In this document: one piece after another, positions 51,225 through 60,314 of the stretch
Position numbering within the stretch: the stretch's first letter is position 1
Layout of the letters: each line of letters opens with the position of its first letter
Assembly (NCBI RefSeq): GCF_024347215.1
Contig: NZ_AP025282.1
Span: 3,038,001 to 3,102,000, forward strand
Reading direction: 5' to 3'
Length of the DNA: 64,000 nt
DNA from: Aliamphritea ceti
GTDB taxonomy: Bacteria > Pseudomonadota > Gammaproteobacteria > Pseudomonadales > Balneatricaceae
Position numbers and translations under genes: made by a program
Notes under the pieces: generated by a model
What the model was told of the DNA's origin: nothing
Databases searched by the model: none
Seen by the model: only the letters and a program-made list of their open reading frames with translations

Positions 51225-54200
51225 ATGAAAAACACACTATTAAGTCCGAAAAGATTTTCGATTCGCTTCACCATCAGCTGTATTTTCTTAATCGTTACCG
51301 GATTAACCGCTTTACTGGCACTCAGCCTGAAATTTCATTTCACTCAGGCAATGTCCGAAGAGCTGCTCCTGTCTAAAATAGCCAACGCGTCATCCAAAAT
51401 CAGTGCCTATATCCAAAATCTTGATATTGATGCGTCAAGAAGTATTAAAATCCTTAAAGACGTATCAATCACCAATACAGAGAAGTTTTCACAACAGGAA
51501 ACCAGAAATCTGTTGATTCAGGTATTAAAAGAAAACCCTCTCTTTTTCAGCATTTACTATGCAAAAGCTAACGAAGATTTTTATCAGGTAATAAACCTGG
51601 AAGCTTCCTCAACCGTTCGCAAGGAACTCTCTGCATCTGAGCACGACCGCTGGGCCACTATTAACATTTCCGGTGAAGGACCTCAAAGGCATAGAAACGT
51701 AAAATACTTCGATGAAAGGCTTAACCTGACACACAAAAATTCTATACGAAGTAACACTCTGCCTACCCAACGCCCGTGGTACAAAGCTGCAACCAGTAAT
51801 CAGGTGTATAAAACAGAGCCCTATTTATTTAAGCAGTTAAACGTAACCGGACAAACCTATGCGATCAGGACATCTGATTCTGTTTTAGGAATTGATGTCG
51901 TGCTGTCCTCAATTAACTCACAGCTTACCTCGGCGACTTTTGAACTTACAAACGAACAAGGGGTAGAATCTTTCATATATAACGCTGCGGGAGAACTACA
52001 TGCCTCCAATATGATAGAAAATCAGCAATTTAAGATCCCCGTATCAAAGGCTCTTAAATTATCAGCAAGACAACAAAGACTCATTGCTAATACCCCTACC
52101 CTTATCATCTCAAATCAAAATAACTGGCCACCTCTGGACTACTCCATAGCGGGGCAGCCTGATGGATATGCGATAGATCTGCTAAAACTTATTTCTGAAT
52201 TAACAGGCTTACGCTTCAAATTTGTTAATGGTTTCAGGCTCGACGAACTCCAGACACAATTCAAAAATGGCAAAATTGACCTGTTGCATTCAGTATCAGC
52301 GATGCACAGCCCAGCCAACATTGTGAGTTGTACTATGTATCAGCAAAAGCTGGCAATAGCGGTCAACAATGATTACCTGAAATATTCGAACGCCTCTGAC
52401 CTGAACGATAAGACTCTGGCACTTATTTCCGGCCAGGGCTTTGGAAAGCATCTGACTGAACAAGGTATCAGAGCAACATTTAAACACTATTCAAACCTGA
52501 ATCTGGCTATAGAAGCTTTAAAAGCAGGATCAGTAGATGCGATAGTAAATACGGAAGCAGCCCTTCGCTATATCAACTTTACCAACCTAGGAAACAGCAA
52601 TATTTCGATCAACCTGTTGCCTAAACTCCCCCCTGTTAATCTGTATATTTATTTACCGTCTAAACACACAGAATTAATGGAAGTGATTAACAAAGCACTT
52701 AGCAATATCAGCGTTGCACAAAAAAATGCACTACATGAAAAATGGCTAACTAAAGACGCCTATATGCAGCGCAGCCATATTGTTCCTTATCATCAGCTAA
52801 CAACCTTTGCACAAAATCCTCAGCGACAAAGGGTAATGATTAAGCAACAAGTGGCAGATGCTAATAAATATTTTTTTGTAGCACCTCTGCAAACTCAGGG
52901 ATGGCGTGAAGAATATTTCGCCATCGTGGTACCGGAACACATAATCACAGATGCAGCATTTGAACAGGCATTTAGTTCCAGCGTAATCACTGCTGCAATA
53001 TTACTCCTGCTGATACCATTATCCTGGCTGTTCGGTTCACCTATAGTGCGGGCAATAACCTCTCTTAAAGCCGAAACAAATAAAGTAAAGCATCGCCAGT
53101 TCGATGAAATCCATCCTGTTAATACCCGCATTAAAGAAATCTGGCAGCTGTCAAATTCAGTTCAGGATATGGCCGGCAAAATACAAAAATATCAGCAGGA
53201 CCAAAATGATTTTATAGAAGCCTTCATTCGCCTTACTGCACAAGCGATTGATGATAAATCCCCCTATACCGCAGGACACTGTAACCGGGTACCTGAACTC
53301 GGTTTAATGCTGGCAAAAGTGGCTGAAGAAACCCGGACTGGCCAATTCAAAGACTTTTGTTTTGCCAATGACAATGAACGTCGTGAATTTCGCATTGCTG
53401 CCTGGCTACATGACTGCGGCAAAATAACCACACCTGAATTCATCGTCGACAAGGGTACTAAACTCGAAGCAAACTATAACCGTATCCATGAAATACGTAT
53501 GCGTTTTGAAGTACTTTGGCGAGACGCCGAAATTGATTACCTAAAATCTCTGCTTCAGAAACCAGAGTCAGAAGCAGTCGCTGTTACAAAGCTACAACAA
53601 CGACAGACACAGCTTAAAGATGACTTTGAATTTGTTGCCAATTCGAATGTTGGTGGTGAGTTTATGAGTGAGGATAAAATCCAGCGAATAAAAACAATAA
53701 GCCAGCAAACCTGGATGCGTCACTTCAGCGACCGCCTTGGTCTTTCGCCATTGGATGAACTTAGCCGCCCCTCAACAGAACAAACACTACCTGTTACAGA
53801 ACCTTTACTTGCTGACCGTCCTGAACACATCATTCATCGTGACAGAGAAATGACATTTGATCCGAAATTCAATATCAAAATGGATGTTCCTGAACACCTT
53901 TACAACTTAGGTGAAATTCATAACCTGTCTATTAGCCGCGGCACTTTGACCGCGGAAGACCGGTTCAAAATTAACGAACATATGATCAGCGGTATAAAAA
54001 TCCTTGAAGCTCTTCCTTTTCCAAAAGAACTCAGCCGGGTACCGCGTTATGCCACCAGCCATCATGAAACCCTTAAAGGCACTGGCTATCCACGGAAATT
54101 AACAGCCGAGCAGCTATCTGTTCCTGAACGTATCCTTGTAATAGCAGATATTTTCGAAGCACTGACTGCCGCAGACCGGCCTTATAAAAAAGCCAAATCG

Positions 54201-54377
54201 TTGAGCGTTGCTGTCGAGATCATGTTTAAGATGGCCCTTGACGAACATGTAGATATGGAACTGTTTTTATTGTTTCTGGAAAGCGGCACTTATCATGAGT
54301 ATGCACAGAAATTCCTGCCACCAAGCCAAATTGATAACGTTGATATAAACAAATACCTTGAGCGCATTGCCGAATAA
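51225..54377 (+). CDS. Cache / solute-binding / HD-GYP c-di-GMP phosphodiesterase receptor
   Basis: Membrane protein of 1050 residues; start at 51225 after GGAGGG. Order: TM1 (about 14-36), N-terminal Cache part (about 40-275; RPWYKAATSNQVYKTEPYLF), a complete SBP_bac_3 domain (about 285-520; LIISNQNNWPPLDYS, DGYAIDLLKLI), the remaining Cache strand pair (FFVAPLQTQGWREEYFAIVVPEH), TM2 (about 585-605), HAMP, and HD-GYP. The HD site is LHDCGK (53406-53423) and HHETLKGTGYP (54061-54093), so catalysis is likely. About 150 residues are inserted between those motifs, as in a subset of the family. Confidence 0.88.
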   Translation: MKNTLLSPKRFSIRFTISCIFLIVTGLTALLALSLKFHFTQAMSEELLLSKIANASSKISAYIQNLDIDASRSIKILKDVSITNTEKFSQQETRNLLIQVLKENPLFFSIYYAKANEDFYQVINLEASSTVRKELSASEHDRWATINISGEGPQRHRNVKYFDERLNLTHKNSIRSNTLPTQRPWYKAATSNQVYKTEPYLFKQLNVTGQTYAIRTSDSVLGIDVVLSSINSQLTSATFELTNEQGVESFIYNAAGELHASNMIENQQFKIPVSKALKLSARQQRLIANTPTLIISNQNNWPPLDYSIAGQPDGYAIDLLKLISELTGLRFKFVNGFRLDELQTQFKNGKIDLLHSVSAMHSPANIVSCTMYQQKLAIAVNNDYLKYSNASDLNDKTLALISGQGFGKHLTEQGIRATFKHYSNLNLAIEALKAGSVDAIVNTEAALRYINFTNLGNSNISINLLPKLPPVNLYIYLPSKHTELMEVINKALSNISVAQKNALHEKWLTKDAYMQRSHIVPYHQLTTFAQNPQRQRVMIKQQVADANKYFFVAPLQTQGWREEYFAIVVPEHIITDAAFEQAFSSSVITAAILLLLIPLSWLFGSPIVRAITSLKAETNKVKHRQFDEIHPVNTRIKEIWQLSNSVQDMAGKIQKYQQDQNDFIEAFIRLTAQAIDDKSPYTAGHCNRVPELGLMLAKVAEETRTGQFKDFCFANDNERREFRIAAWLHDCGKITTPEFIVDKGTKLEANYNRIHEIRMRFEVLWRDAEIDYLKSLLQKPESEAVAVTKLQQRQTQLKDDFEFVANSNVGGEFMSEDKIQRIKTISQQTWMRHFSDRLGLSPLDELSRPSTEQTLPVTEPLLADRPEHIIHRDREMTFDPKFNIKMDVPEHLYNLGEIHNLSISRGTLTAEDRFKINEHMISGIKILEALPFPKELSRVPRYATSHHETLKGTGYPRKLTAEQLSVPERILVIADIFEALTAADRPYKKAKSLSVAVEIMFKMALDEHVDMELFLLFLESGTYHEYAQKFLPPSQIDNVDINKYLERIAE

Positions 54378-54392
54378 AATATTTACAGGCAC

Positions 54393-54420
54393 AAAAAAGC
54401 AGCCATCAGGCTGCTTTTTT
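54393..54420. terminator. Bidirectional terminator, HD-GYP receptor and htpG
   Basis: AAAAAAGCAGCC / GGCTGCTTTTTT stem with a short loop, between convergent genes. Confidence 0.9.
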
Positions 54421-54445
54421 AATGGTAAACCTTATGCCTGGTTCA

Positions 54446-56353
54446 TTAACCAATCATAGTCACCAACAGCTTGTTCAGACGTGTTACGTAAGCCGCAGGA
54501 TCATCCAACGTTCCGCCAGCAGCAAGCTGTGCCTGTTCAAACACAACCAGACTCAGTTCGTTAAAGCGGTCTTCATCAGATTCCTGATCCAGCTTAGCAA
54601 TCAGCGGATGCTCTGGGTTTACTTCGAAGATAGGCTTGCTTTCAGGTACTTCCTGACCGGCTGCTTCCATGATCTTGCGCATCTGCATGCCCATATCGTA
54701 AGCACCCAGTACTACACAGGCAGGAGAGTCAGTCAGACGGTGCGTGATACGCACTTCGCTTACTTGTTCACCCAGACCAGATGTCAGACGCTCAACCAAA
54801 CCTTCCAGTTCTTTAGCAACTTCTTCCTGTGCCTGCTTTTCTTCTTCGTTTTCGACTTCACCCAGATCCAGCTCGCCTTTGCTCACGTCCTGGAATGACT
54901 TACCGTCGAAGTCAAACAAATGGCTCATCAGCCACTCGTCAACACGGTCATGCATCAAAATAACTTCGATGCCCTTCTTACGGAAAATTTCCAGATGCGG
55001 GCTGTTCTTCGCCGTGTTGTAGTTTTCAGCAACGGTGTAGTAGATCTTTTCCTGACCTTCCTGCATGCGGGAAACATAATCATCCAGCGATACGTTCTGA
55101 GCAGAATCAGCATTATGCGTAGATGCAAAACGCAGCAGCTTACAAACTGTTTCACGGTTAGCATGATCTTCTGCTGGACCTTCTTTCAGTACTTCACCGA
55201 AAGATTCCCAAAACGCAGCGTATTTTTCCGGATCGTTCTTAGCAATCTTGCCCAGCATATCCAGTGCACGCTTCGTCAGTGCCGCACGCAGTTTATCAAC
55301 CACAGGATCTTTTTGCAGAATCTCACGGGAAACGTTAAGAGACAGGTCATTAGTATCAACCACACCCTTCATGAAGCGCAGGTACATTGGCAGGAACTGA
55401 TCAGCGTCATCCATGATGAAAACACGCTGTACGTACAGTTTCAAACCGCGTGGCGTATCACGGTTCCACAGATCATGTGGCGCATGAGAAGGTACATATA
55501 GCAGGCTGGTGTATTCCAGCTTACCTTCTACACGGTTGTGGCTCCATTTCGCCGGCTCCTGGAAGTCGTGAGAAATGTGCTTATAAAACTCTGTGTACTC
55601 TTCATCGGTGACTTCGCTCTTAGAACGGGTCCACAATGCTGTTGCTGTATTAACAGTTTCATCTTCCGGCGCTTGTTGTTCTTCACCTTCCGCTGCTGGT
55701 GCAGGCTCAGACAACATAACAACTGGTAATGAAATATGATCGGAATACTTACGGATCAAATTACGCAGACGGAAACCGTTAGCAAACTCTTCTTCACCTT
55801 CTTTCAGGTGCAATACGATACGGGTACCACGTTCAGCTTTTTCAACAGTCTCAACACTGAAATCGCCTTCACCGGCAGACGCCCAGTGAACACCCTCAGC
55901 AGCAGACTCACCCGCTTTGCGGGAAAATACGTCAACCTTGTCAGCAACGATAAATGCAGAGTAGAAACCTACACCGAACTGACCAATTAACTGAGAATCT
56001 TTCTTCTGGTCACCGCTCAGTGACGTCAGGAACTGAGACGTACCGGACTTAGCAATCGTACCCAGGTGATCAACAACCTCCTGGCGGTTCATACCAATAC
56101 CGTTGTCATCAATAGTGACTGTTTTAGCATCAGCATCAAAATCGATACGAATACGCAGTTCACCGTCACCTTCATACAATGCATTATCAGAAAGTGCTTT
56201 AAAACGCAGCTTATCAGCAGCATCCGATGCGTTGGATACCAACTCACGTAAGAAAATCTCTTTGTTGGAGTACAAAGAGTGAATCATCAAATGCAGTAGC
56301 TGCTTAACTTCGGTCTGAAAACCAAGTGTTTCTTTCTGAGTATCTGTGCTCAT
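54446..56353 (-). CDS. htpG: Hsp90-family chaperone HtpG
   Basis: Cytoplasmic ATP-driven chaperone of 635 residues. N-terminal GHKL ATPase motifs: ELVSNASDAADKLRF (Asn contacting magnesium), DNGIGM, GTIAKSGT and GQFGVGFYSAFIVADKV. The middle domain carries NVSREILQ with the catalytic Arg; the C-terminal dimerisation domain ends near 635. A run of acidic and Gln-rich residues (about 220-235) is the usual linker. Gene stands alone. I could not find a convincing sigma32 promoter in the 170 bases upstream. Confidence 0.97.
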   Translation of the reverse strand: MSTDTQKETLGFQTEVKQLLHLMIHSLYSNKEIFLRELVSNASDAADKLRFKALSDNALYEGDGELRIRIDFDADAKTVTIDDNGIGMNRQEVVDHLGTIAKSGTSQFLTSLSGDQKKDSQLIGQFGVGFYSAFIVADKVDVFSRKAGESAAEGVHWASAGEGDFSVETVEKAERGTRIVLHLKEGEEEFANGFRLRNLIRKYSDHISLPVVMLSEPAPAAEGEEQQAPEDETVNTATALWTRSKSEVTDEEYTEFYKHISHDFQEPAKWSHNRVEGKLEYTSLLYVPSHAPHDLWNRDTPRGLKLYVQRVFIMDDADQFLPMYLRFMKGVVDTNDLSLNVSREILQKDPVVDKLRAALTKRALDMLGKIAKNDPEKYAAFWESFGEVLKEGPAEDHANRETVCKLLRFASTHNADSAQNVSLDDYVSRMQEGQEKIYYTVAENYNTAKNSPHLEIFRKKGIEVILMHDRVDEWLMSHLFDFDGKSFQDVSKGELDLGEVENEEEKQAQEEVAKELEGLVERLTSGLGEQVSEVRITHRLTDSPACVVLGAYDMGMQMRKIMEAAGQEVPESKPIFEVNPEHPLIAKLDQESDEDRFNELSLVVFEQAQLAAGGTLDDPAAYVTRLNKLLVTMIG

Positions 56354-56490
56354 TATTCAATCCCAAGCTTGAAACAATAATTACGGAATCTTCTATACAG
56401 CCAGAATAGCCTGACAAGATTAGAAGTAAGATTCCTTAACCCTGCATTCAAAATGGGGATTCGCTTACAGATTTCAAGGCCATCTGAAAG

Positions 56491-56521
56491 AAAAAAGGCA
56501 ATAGAAGCACTCATTGCCTTT
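56491..56521 (-). terminator. Intrinsic terminator of the YceI/MBL operon
   Basis: Minus strand AAAGGCAAT / ATTGCCTTT stem with a 10-base loop and six T. Confidence 0.85.
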
Positions 56522-56531
56522 CAGGTAATCG

Positions 56532-57500
56532 TTAACGATTCTTCTCCCAGCGATAAAATGCCCGCACATTGCCTTCAAACCAATCGTCATAGTTTGAAAA
56601 GTATCGATACTCTTCCAATTCGATTCTTTCCGCGGCCTGATCTTCGGTCCAACCGGCAGCTAACGCTTCACGGGCGGCTTGCTGAAGGGCTGTAAAATAA
56701 TCAACCTGTCGCTGCAGCGTCGCTTTATTACCTGGCGCGCCATGACCAAACAAGAAAGTCTCTGCATCTACTTCCAAAGTTCGTCGTTGCTGAGCCATCA
56801 ACACATCCAGATTAATACCCGGCAGATCTGTCCAGCCAACAACATCGCCGTTGATATAGTCCACGGTGTAAGCGACTTTCTTCTGCGGAATAACCGGAAC
56901 AAGAATAGACGCGGTATGTACATCACCTAAGTACTGCAGCTGGATTTCTGTGTCGCCGAACTGAAAGGCTTTTCCGGCATCGCTGACTACTTCTGTAGGC
57001 ATATCGATAAACGGTACATCGCGGCGCTCAAAAAAACGCTTGGTCCGCTCATGGGCTATGATCGGAATTTCACCACCAAAAGCCTTACGTAAGACCCTCG
57101 CACCGGCAATATGGTCAGTATGTAAGTGAGAATAGACAATAGCCGCTATAGGCAATCCCGGGGCTTTCTCTTTAATCACAGCAACGGCTGCTTCAGCTGC
57201 ACTATCTGATAAAGGATCAAATATTACGACACCCGCTGAAGTAACAATAAAATGGTTATAGTAAAACTCCTGTTCATTTTTGTACTTCAGTGAAAATACG
57301 CCCGGAACGGTTTCCTGAACATCTACCAGATCAAACCAGTTATAAAATGTACCGCGATCATTAAAGTATTCTGACTTTTCAGCCAAATGGTTGGCCTGAG
57401 CCAGACTGCTAAAACCCAAATAACTCAGGCCAACGGTACCAACCCCCAAGCTAGCCAGGGACAACACACCGGTCATTAAAAGTGGCTTTATTGTTAACAT
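56532..57500 (-). CDS. Periplasmic metallo-beta-lactamase-fold hydrolase
   Basis: Protein of 322 residues with an N-terminal signal or anchor (LLMTGVLSLASLGVGTVGLSYL). Zinc motif SHLHTDHIAG (about 125-134, HxHxDH), FGDTEIQLQYLGDVHTASI with the next His, and the late LFGHGAPG. It is the branch with quinoprotein-relay hydrolases and SoxH-like proteins, rather than true beta-lactamases. It is the last gene of a minus-strand run with two YceI proteins and cytochrome b561 (20-base gap to the nearest YceI). A role in isoprenoid or quinone-related detoxification is a guess from context. Confidence 0.84.
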   Translation of the reverse strand: MLTIKPLLMTGVLSLASLGVGTVGLSYLGFSSLAQANHLAEKSEYFNDRGTFYNWFDLVDVQETVPGVFSLKYKNEQEFYYNHFIVTSAGVVIFDPLSDSAAEAAVAVIKEKAPGLPIAAIVYSHLHTDHIAGARVLRKAFGGEIPIIAHERTKRFFERRDVPFIDMPTEVVSDAGKAFQFGDTEIQLQYLGDVHTASILVPVIPQKKVAYTVDYINGDVVGWTDLPGINLDVLMAQQRRTLEVDAETFLFGHGAPGNKATLQRQVDYFTALQQAAREALAAGWTEDQAAERIELEEYRYFSNYDDWFEGNVRAFYRWEKNR

Positions 57501-57519
57501 TTAATGTCTCCTAAATTCT

Positions 57520-58065
57520 TTATGACGGCTTGAAAAACAGTACCGCGTTAAAACTTATAATCGCATCAACAACTGCCGTATCCAGCCATTCACCGCTGCC
57601 CAGACCAAAGGCCAGACGGTCAATTTCACTCTGTGTACTCAAGCGGAGCAGCCCATTCTCTGCGTTGACATCCAGCATCAGATTCAAGGGCAATGTTTTA
57701 TCTCTGATGGTAAGAAAACCATTAATCATCCCATCGTTATCAGAGGTGCCTTCATAACGGATCTCCGCGTAACGCTTAACATCCAACCATTCATTACTGT
57801 GCAGTAACTGATCCCGTTCGGTGTTATTTGTATCAAGAGAATCGGCACTAATCTTAAGCTTCAGGCTTGTCAGTAATCCAACTGATGTAAATTCAGCATC
57901 CACGCTGAACGCTTTGACCTGACCTGAAAATACTCTCCCCATTTGCTTGCCACTAAACTGAATATAGCTGGCATCTTTAACCAAATCAGCAGCCCCAGCC
58001 AGTCCACTGGCAAGCATACTGACACTCAGTAAAGCGATGCTTAAACATTGTTTCACTGTAAACAC
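57520..58065 (-). CDS. YceI-family periplasmic protein (copy 2)
   Basis: Lipocalin-like barrel protein of 181 residues with a signal peptide (cut after AGA near residue 25). YceI features include YIQFSGKQMGRVFSGQVKAFSVDAEF, the paired-helix DSLDTNNTERDQLLHSNEWLDVKRYAEIRYEGT and GFLTIRDKTLPLNLMLDV. YceI homologues bind amphiphilic molecules such as polyprenyl compounds. The second YceI gene (58612) is only moderately similar, so this is an old duplication. Between them lies cytochrome b561. Confidence 0.87.
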   Translation of the reverse strand: MFTVKQCLSIALLSVSMLASGLAGAADLVKDASYIQFSGKQMGRVFSGQVKAFSVDAEFTSVGLLTSLKLKISADSLDTNNTERDQLLHSNEWLDVKRYAEIRYEGTSDNDGMINGFLTIRDKTLPLNLMLDVNAENGLLRLSTQSEIDRLAFGLGSGEWLDTAVVDAIISFNAVLFFKPS

Positions 58066-58084
58066 ATTTAAACTCCCACAACCT

Positions 58085-58606
58085 CTACTGGTACGGACTC
58101 ATGCGTTGCCATACATCATCTTTCAGCCACCAGCGATGCCAGATAACAGCGCCTATATGACCCGTCAGCAGCAAACATAATCCCCAACTTAACCACTCAT
58201 GCACGCCGGCTAATACTTCTTTGAGCGACTGACTTTCGTCCAGTAAAACTGGCAACTTGGCGGTACCGTATACAACCACATCAAAACCCGCTGCATTAGA
58301 CATAAGCCAGCCACTCAGTGGCATGCCCAGTAAACACAGGTACAAACAACTATGTGCGAATCTGGCGTAACGATTAGACGGTAGTTGAGCAGCAGGTCGA
58401 ATTACCCAGTGATATAGCAAACGCATTAGCGTTATCAGTAAAAGCAGCACTCCAAGTGATTTATGCAAACTCACCATATCAAAACGCTTCAGTCCCAACG
58501 GCATATCCATCATTAGCCAACCAAGCACCAGAAGTACAAAAATCAGCAATGCAGTCAGCCAGTGCAATGCACGACTGACTGTTTCATAACCTTTAGAAAC
58601 AGACAT
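58085..58606 (-). CDS. Cytochrome b561
   Basis: Inner-membrane diheme cytochrome of 173 residues with four helices. Heme ligand candidates are the His in SRALHWLTALL (about residue 15), VSLHKSLGVLLL (about 49), and those in GVHEWLSWGLCLLLTGHIGAVIWHRWWLKDD near the C-terminus. It oxidises quinol, passing electrons to periplasmic acceptors; the E. coli relative CybB oxidises ubiquinol for superoxide. It is six bases after the first YceI gene, the same pairing as yceJ-yceI in E. coli. Confidence 0.92.
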   Translation of the reverse strand: MSVSKGYETVSRALHWLTALLIFVLLVLGWLMMDMPLGLKRFDMVSLHKSLGVLLLLITLMRLLYHWVIRPAAQLPSNRYARFAHSCLYLCLLGMPLSGWLMSNAAGFDVVVYGTAKLPVLLDESQSLKEVLAGVHEWLSWGLCLLLTGHIGAVIWHRWWLKDDVWQRMSPYQ

Positions 58607-58611
58607 GCTGA

Positions 58612-59199
58612 TTACTGCTTACGCTTCAGCTCTGCTTCTAAAGTAATATTCACCTGATCAGCCAGCATAGGTGCATATGTCATCATGCCGAACTCGGTAC
58701 GTCGAATACTGGCAGTGGCGGAAAAACCAAGATACTGAGTATCGTATGCGGGGAAAAAATCAGCTAATGGATGGCGCCCCTGAAAGTTAAGACGGGTATC
58801 TAATGTGACCGGTAAGGTCTTATCCAGCATTGTCAGCTGCCCTTCAACTGCATATTTATCGGCTGAAATCTGAACAATACGTTCACTTTTGAAGCGCATT
58901 TCCGGATATTTATTTACATCGAAGAAATCAGCATTCTTTAAGTGATCATCAAGCGCCGGCACGTCAGTATCAACACTGGCGGTTTTAATAATCACATCAA
59001 AAGAAGATTTGGTCAGATCCTTCTCATCGATATCGAATTTACCGGTAAAGTCCTGAAACTGACCCAGAAAGTTCGACAGGCCATTATGGCTAATGCCGAA
59101 CTGAACGTTAGTATGTGCTTTATCAAACTCATAATCAGCAGCAGTTGCAGGCAAAGCCATCACTAAACCTAAGGAACACAGAGCAAGCGTTTTTTTCAT
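58612..59199 (-). CDS. yceI: YceI-family periplasmic protein (copy 1)
   Basis: Protein of 195 residues with a signal peptide (MKKTLALCSLGLVMALPATA). YceI barrel signature: YEFDKAHTNVQFGISHNGLSNFLGQFQDFTGKFDIDE, VPALDDHLKNADFFDVNKYPEMRFKSE, and TEFGMMTYAPMLADQVNITLEAEL, the last matching E. coli YceI closely. It probably binds polyisoprenoid-like molecules in the periplasm. First gene of a four-gene run; a perfect inverted repeat at 59330-59353 upstream is a likely operator of the LysR gene beyond it. Confidence 0.92.
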   Translation of the reverse strand: MKKTLALCSLGLVMALPATAADYEFDKAHTNVQFGISHNGLSNFLGQFQDFTGKFDIDEKDLTKSSFDVIIKTASVDTDVPALDDHLKNADFFDVNKYPEMRFKSERIVQISADKYAVEGQLTMLDKTLPVTLDTRLNFQGRHPLADFFPAYDTQYLGFSATASIRRTEFGMMTYAPMLADQVNITLEAELKRKQ

Positions 59200-59329
59200 A
59201 GTAATCTCTATCTCAGTCAGAGAGTCCGGCTGGCTGGCACTGCAACCTGTGACCGTACCCGGTTAATTAATCGACGCTGACCAGATTACTATTGTTGCCA
59301 AAATATGATTAGATGCTTTATTTGGGATG

Positions 59330-59353
59330 TATTGTTCCATATAAGGAACAATA
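59330..59353. promoter_or_regulatory. Perfect 9-base inverted repeat, probable LysR operator
   Basis: TATTGTTCC (59330-59338), ATATAA, GGAACAATA (59345-59353). It lies between the LysR gene and the YceI/b561 operon, about 130 bases before the yceI start. Confidence 0.6.
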
Positions 59354-59410
59354 TTCAGGGAACTTTTAGAACTATTACTGAGGAAAAAAGAACCGCAGAA
59401 AGGCAAGTAT

Positions 59411-60310
59411 TCAGGATGTTCCTGAAGTCTCTGCAAAATATGCTCTGAGATGATCTACAAAGCTACGTACTTTAGGCGACAATAATTTACGATGCGGATA
59501 GACCGCATATACACCGCCTTCCGGGTAACGCCATTGCGGCAGAAACGCAATCAACTGGCCACTGGCCTGTTCTTCCTTACATAAATGCTCAGGCAGAAAA
59601 CCAATTCCACCTCCTCTTAGCGTGACATTTTTGATAAACCCCAGGCTATTCACAGCCATCCGCCCGGAAAGCGTTACTTTCTCGCGCTTTCCATCATGAA
59701 TAAACTGATGCAGTACTTTAGCCGTTCGCTCGCCATAGAGAAAACAATTGTGCTCAGCCAACTGACTGATATCAGCCGGCGTACCATGCTGCTTAAGATA
59801 GTCCGGGGATGCGTAAGCTGTCATATGTTCTTTAAACAGCTTCACTGCAATCAGCGATGAGTCCTGCAACTCACCGGCGCGAACCGCCACATCGTATTCA
59901 CCGCCAACAAGATCAACAAAATCATTAGTAAGATACAGCTGGAGCTCAACTTCCGGATACTTAATCAGATAATCAGCAATGACTGGCCCAAGCACATCAT
60001 TGCCTTCTTCGACGGGAGCCGAGACTCGCAACACACCCCTTGGAGCCGCCAGGCTATCAAGCATTTCACTTTCTGCATCTTGCGCTTGCTGAATAATCAG
60101 ACGACAGCGCTGATAAAAAGTACCGCCCGGCTCTGTCAATGTTAGCGACCGCGTCGAGCGCTTTAGTAAACGTACGCCCAATTCAGACTCCAGCTGAGAA
60201 AGCTTACGGCTAATCGTCGACTTAGGCAGCCCTAGTACTCTGCCGGCCGCACTAAAGCCACCGGCATCAACCACCTGAACAAAGATCCTGACAGCATTCA
60301 GATCCAGCAA
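59411..60310 (-). CDS. LysR-family regulator of the YceI / b561 cluster
   Basis: Regulator of 299 residues. HTH at the N-terminus (DLNAVRIFVQVVDAGGFSAAGRVLGLPKSTISRKLSQLESELGVRLLKRSTRSL) with typical wing, followed by the periplasmic-binding-like effector domain. It follows the DUF599 gene by four bases and precedes yceI on the same strand. LysR genes are usually divergent from targets; here the cluster lies downstream with a perfect TATTGTTCC / GGAACAATA palindrome between, so regulation of the YceI operon is the likely role. Confidence 0.9.
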   Translation of the reverse strand: MLDLNAVRIFVQVVDAGGFSAAGRVLGLPKSTISRKLSQLESELGVRLLKRSTRSLTLTEPGGTFYQRCRLIIQQAQDAESEMLDSLAAPRGVLRVSAPVEEGNDVLGPVIADYLIKYPEVELQLYLTNDFVDLVGGEYDVAVRAGELQDSSLIAVKLFKEHMTAYASPDYLKQHGTPADISQLAEHNCFLYGERTAKVLHQFIHDGKREKVTLSGRMAVNSLGFIKNVTLRGGGIGFLPEHLCKEEQASGQLIAFLPQWRYPEGGVYAVYPHRKLLSPKVRSFVDHLRAYFAETSGTS

Positions 60311-60314
60311 ATCG

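Noticed and set aside
54446..56490. Sigma32 promoter for htpG
   Set aside because: A CTTGAAA string near 56370 is on the wrong strand, and no matching -10 lies at the right distance.
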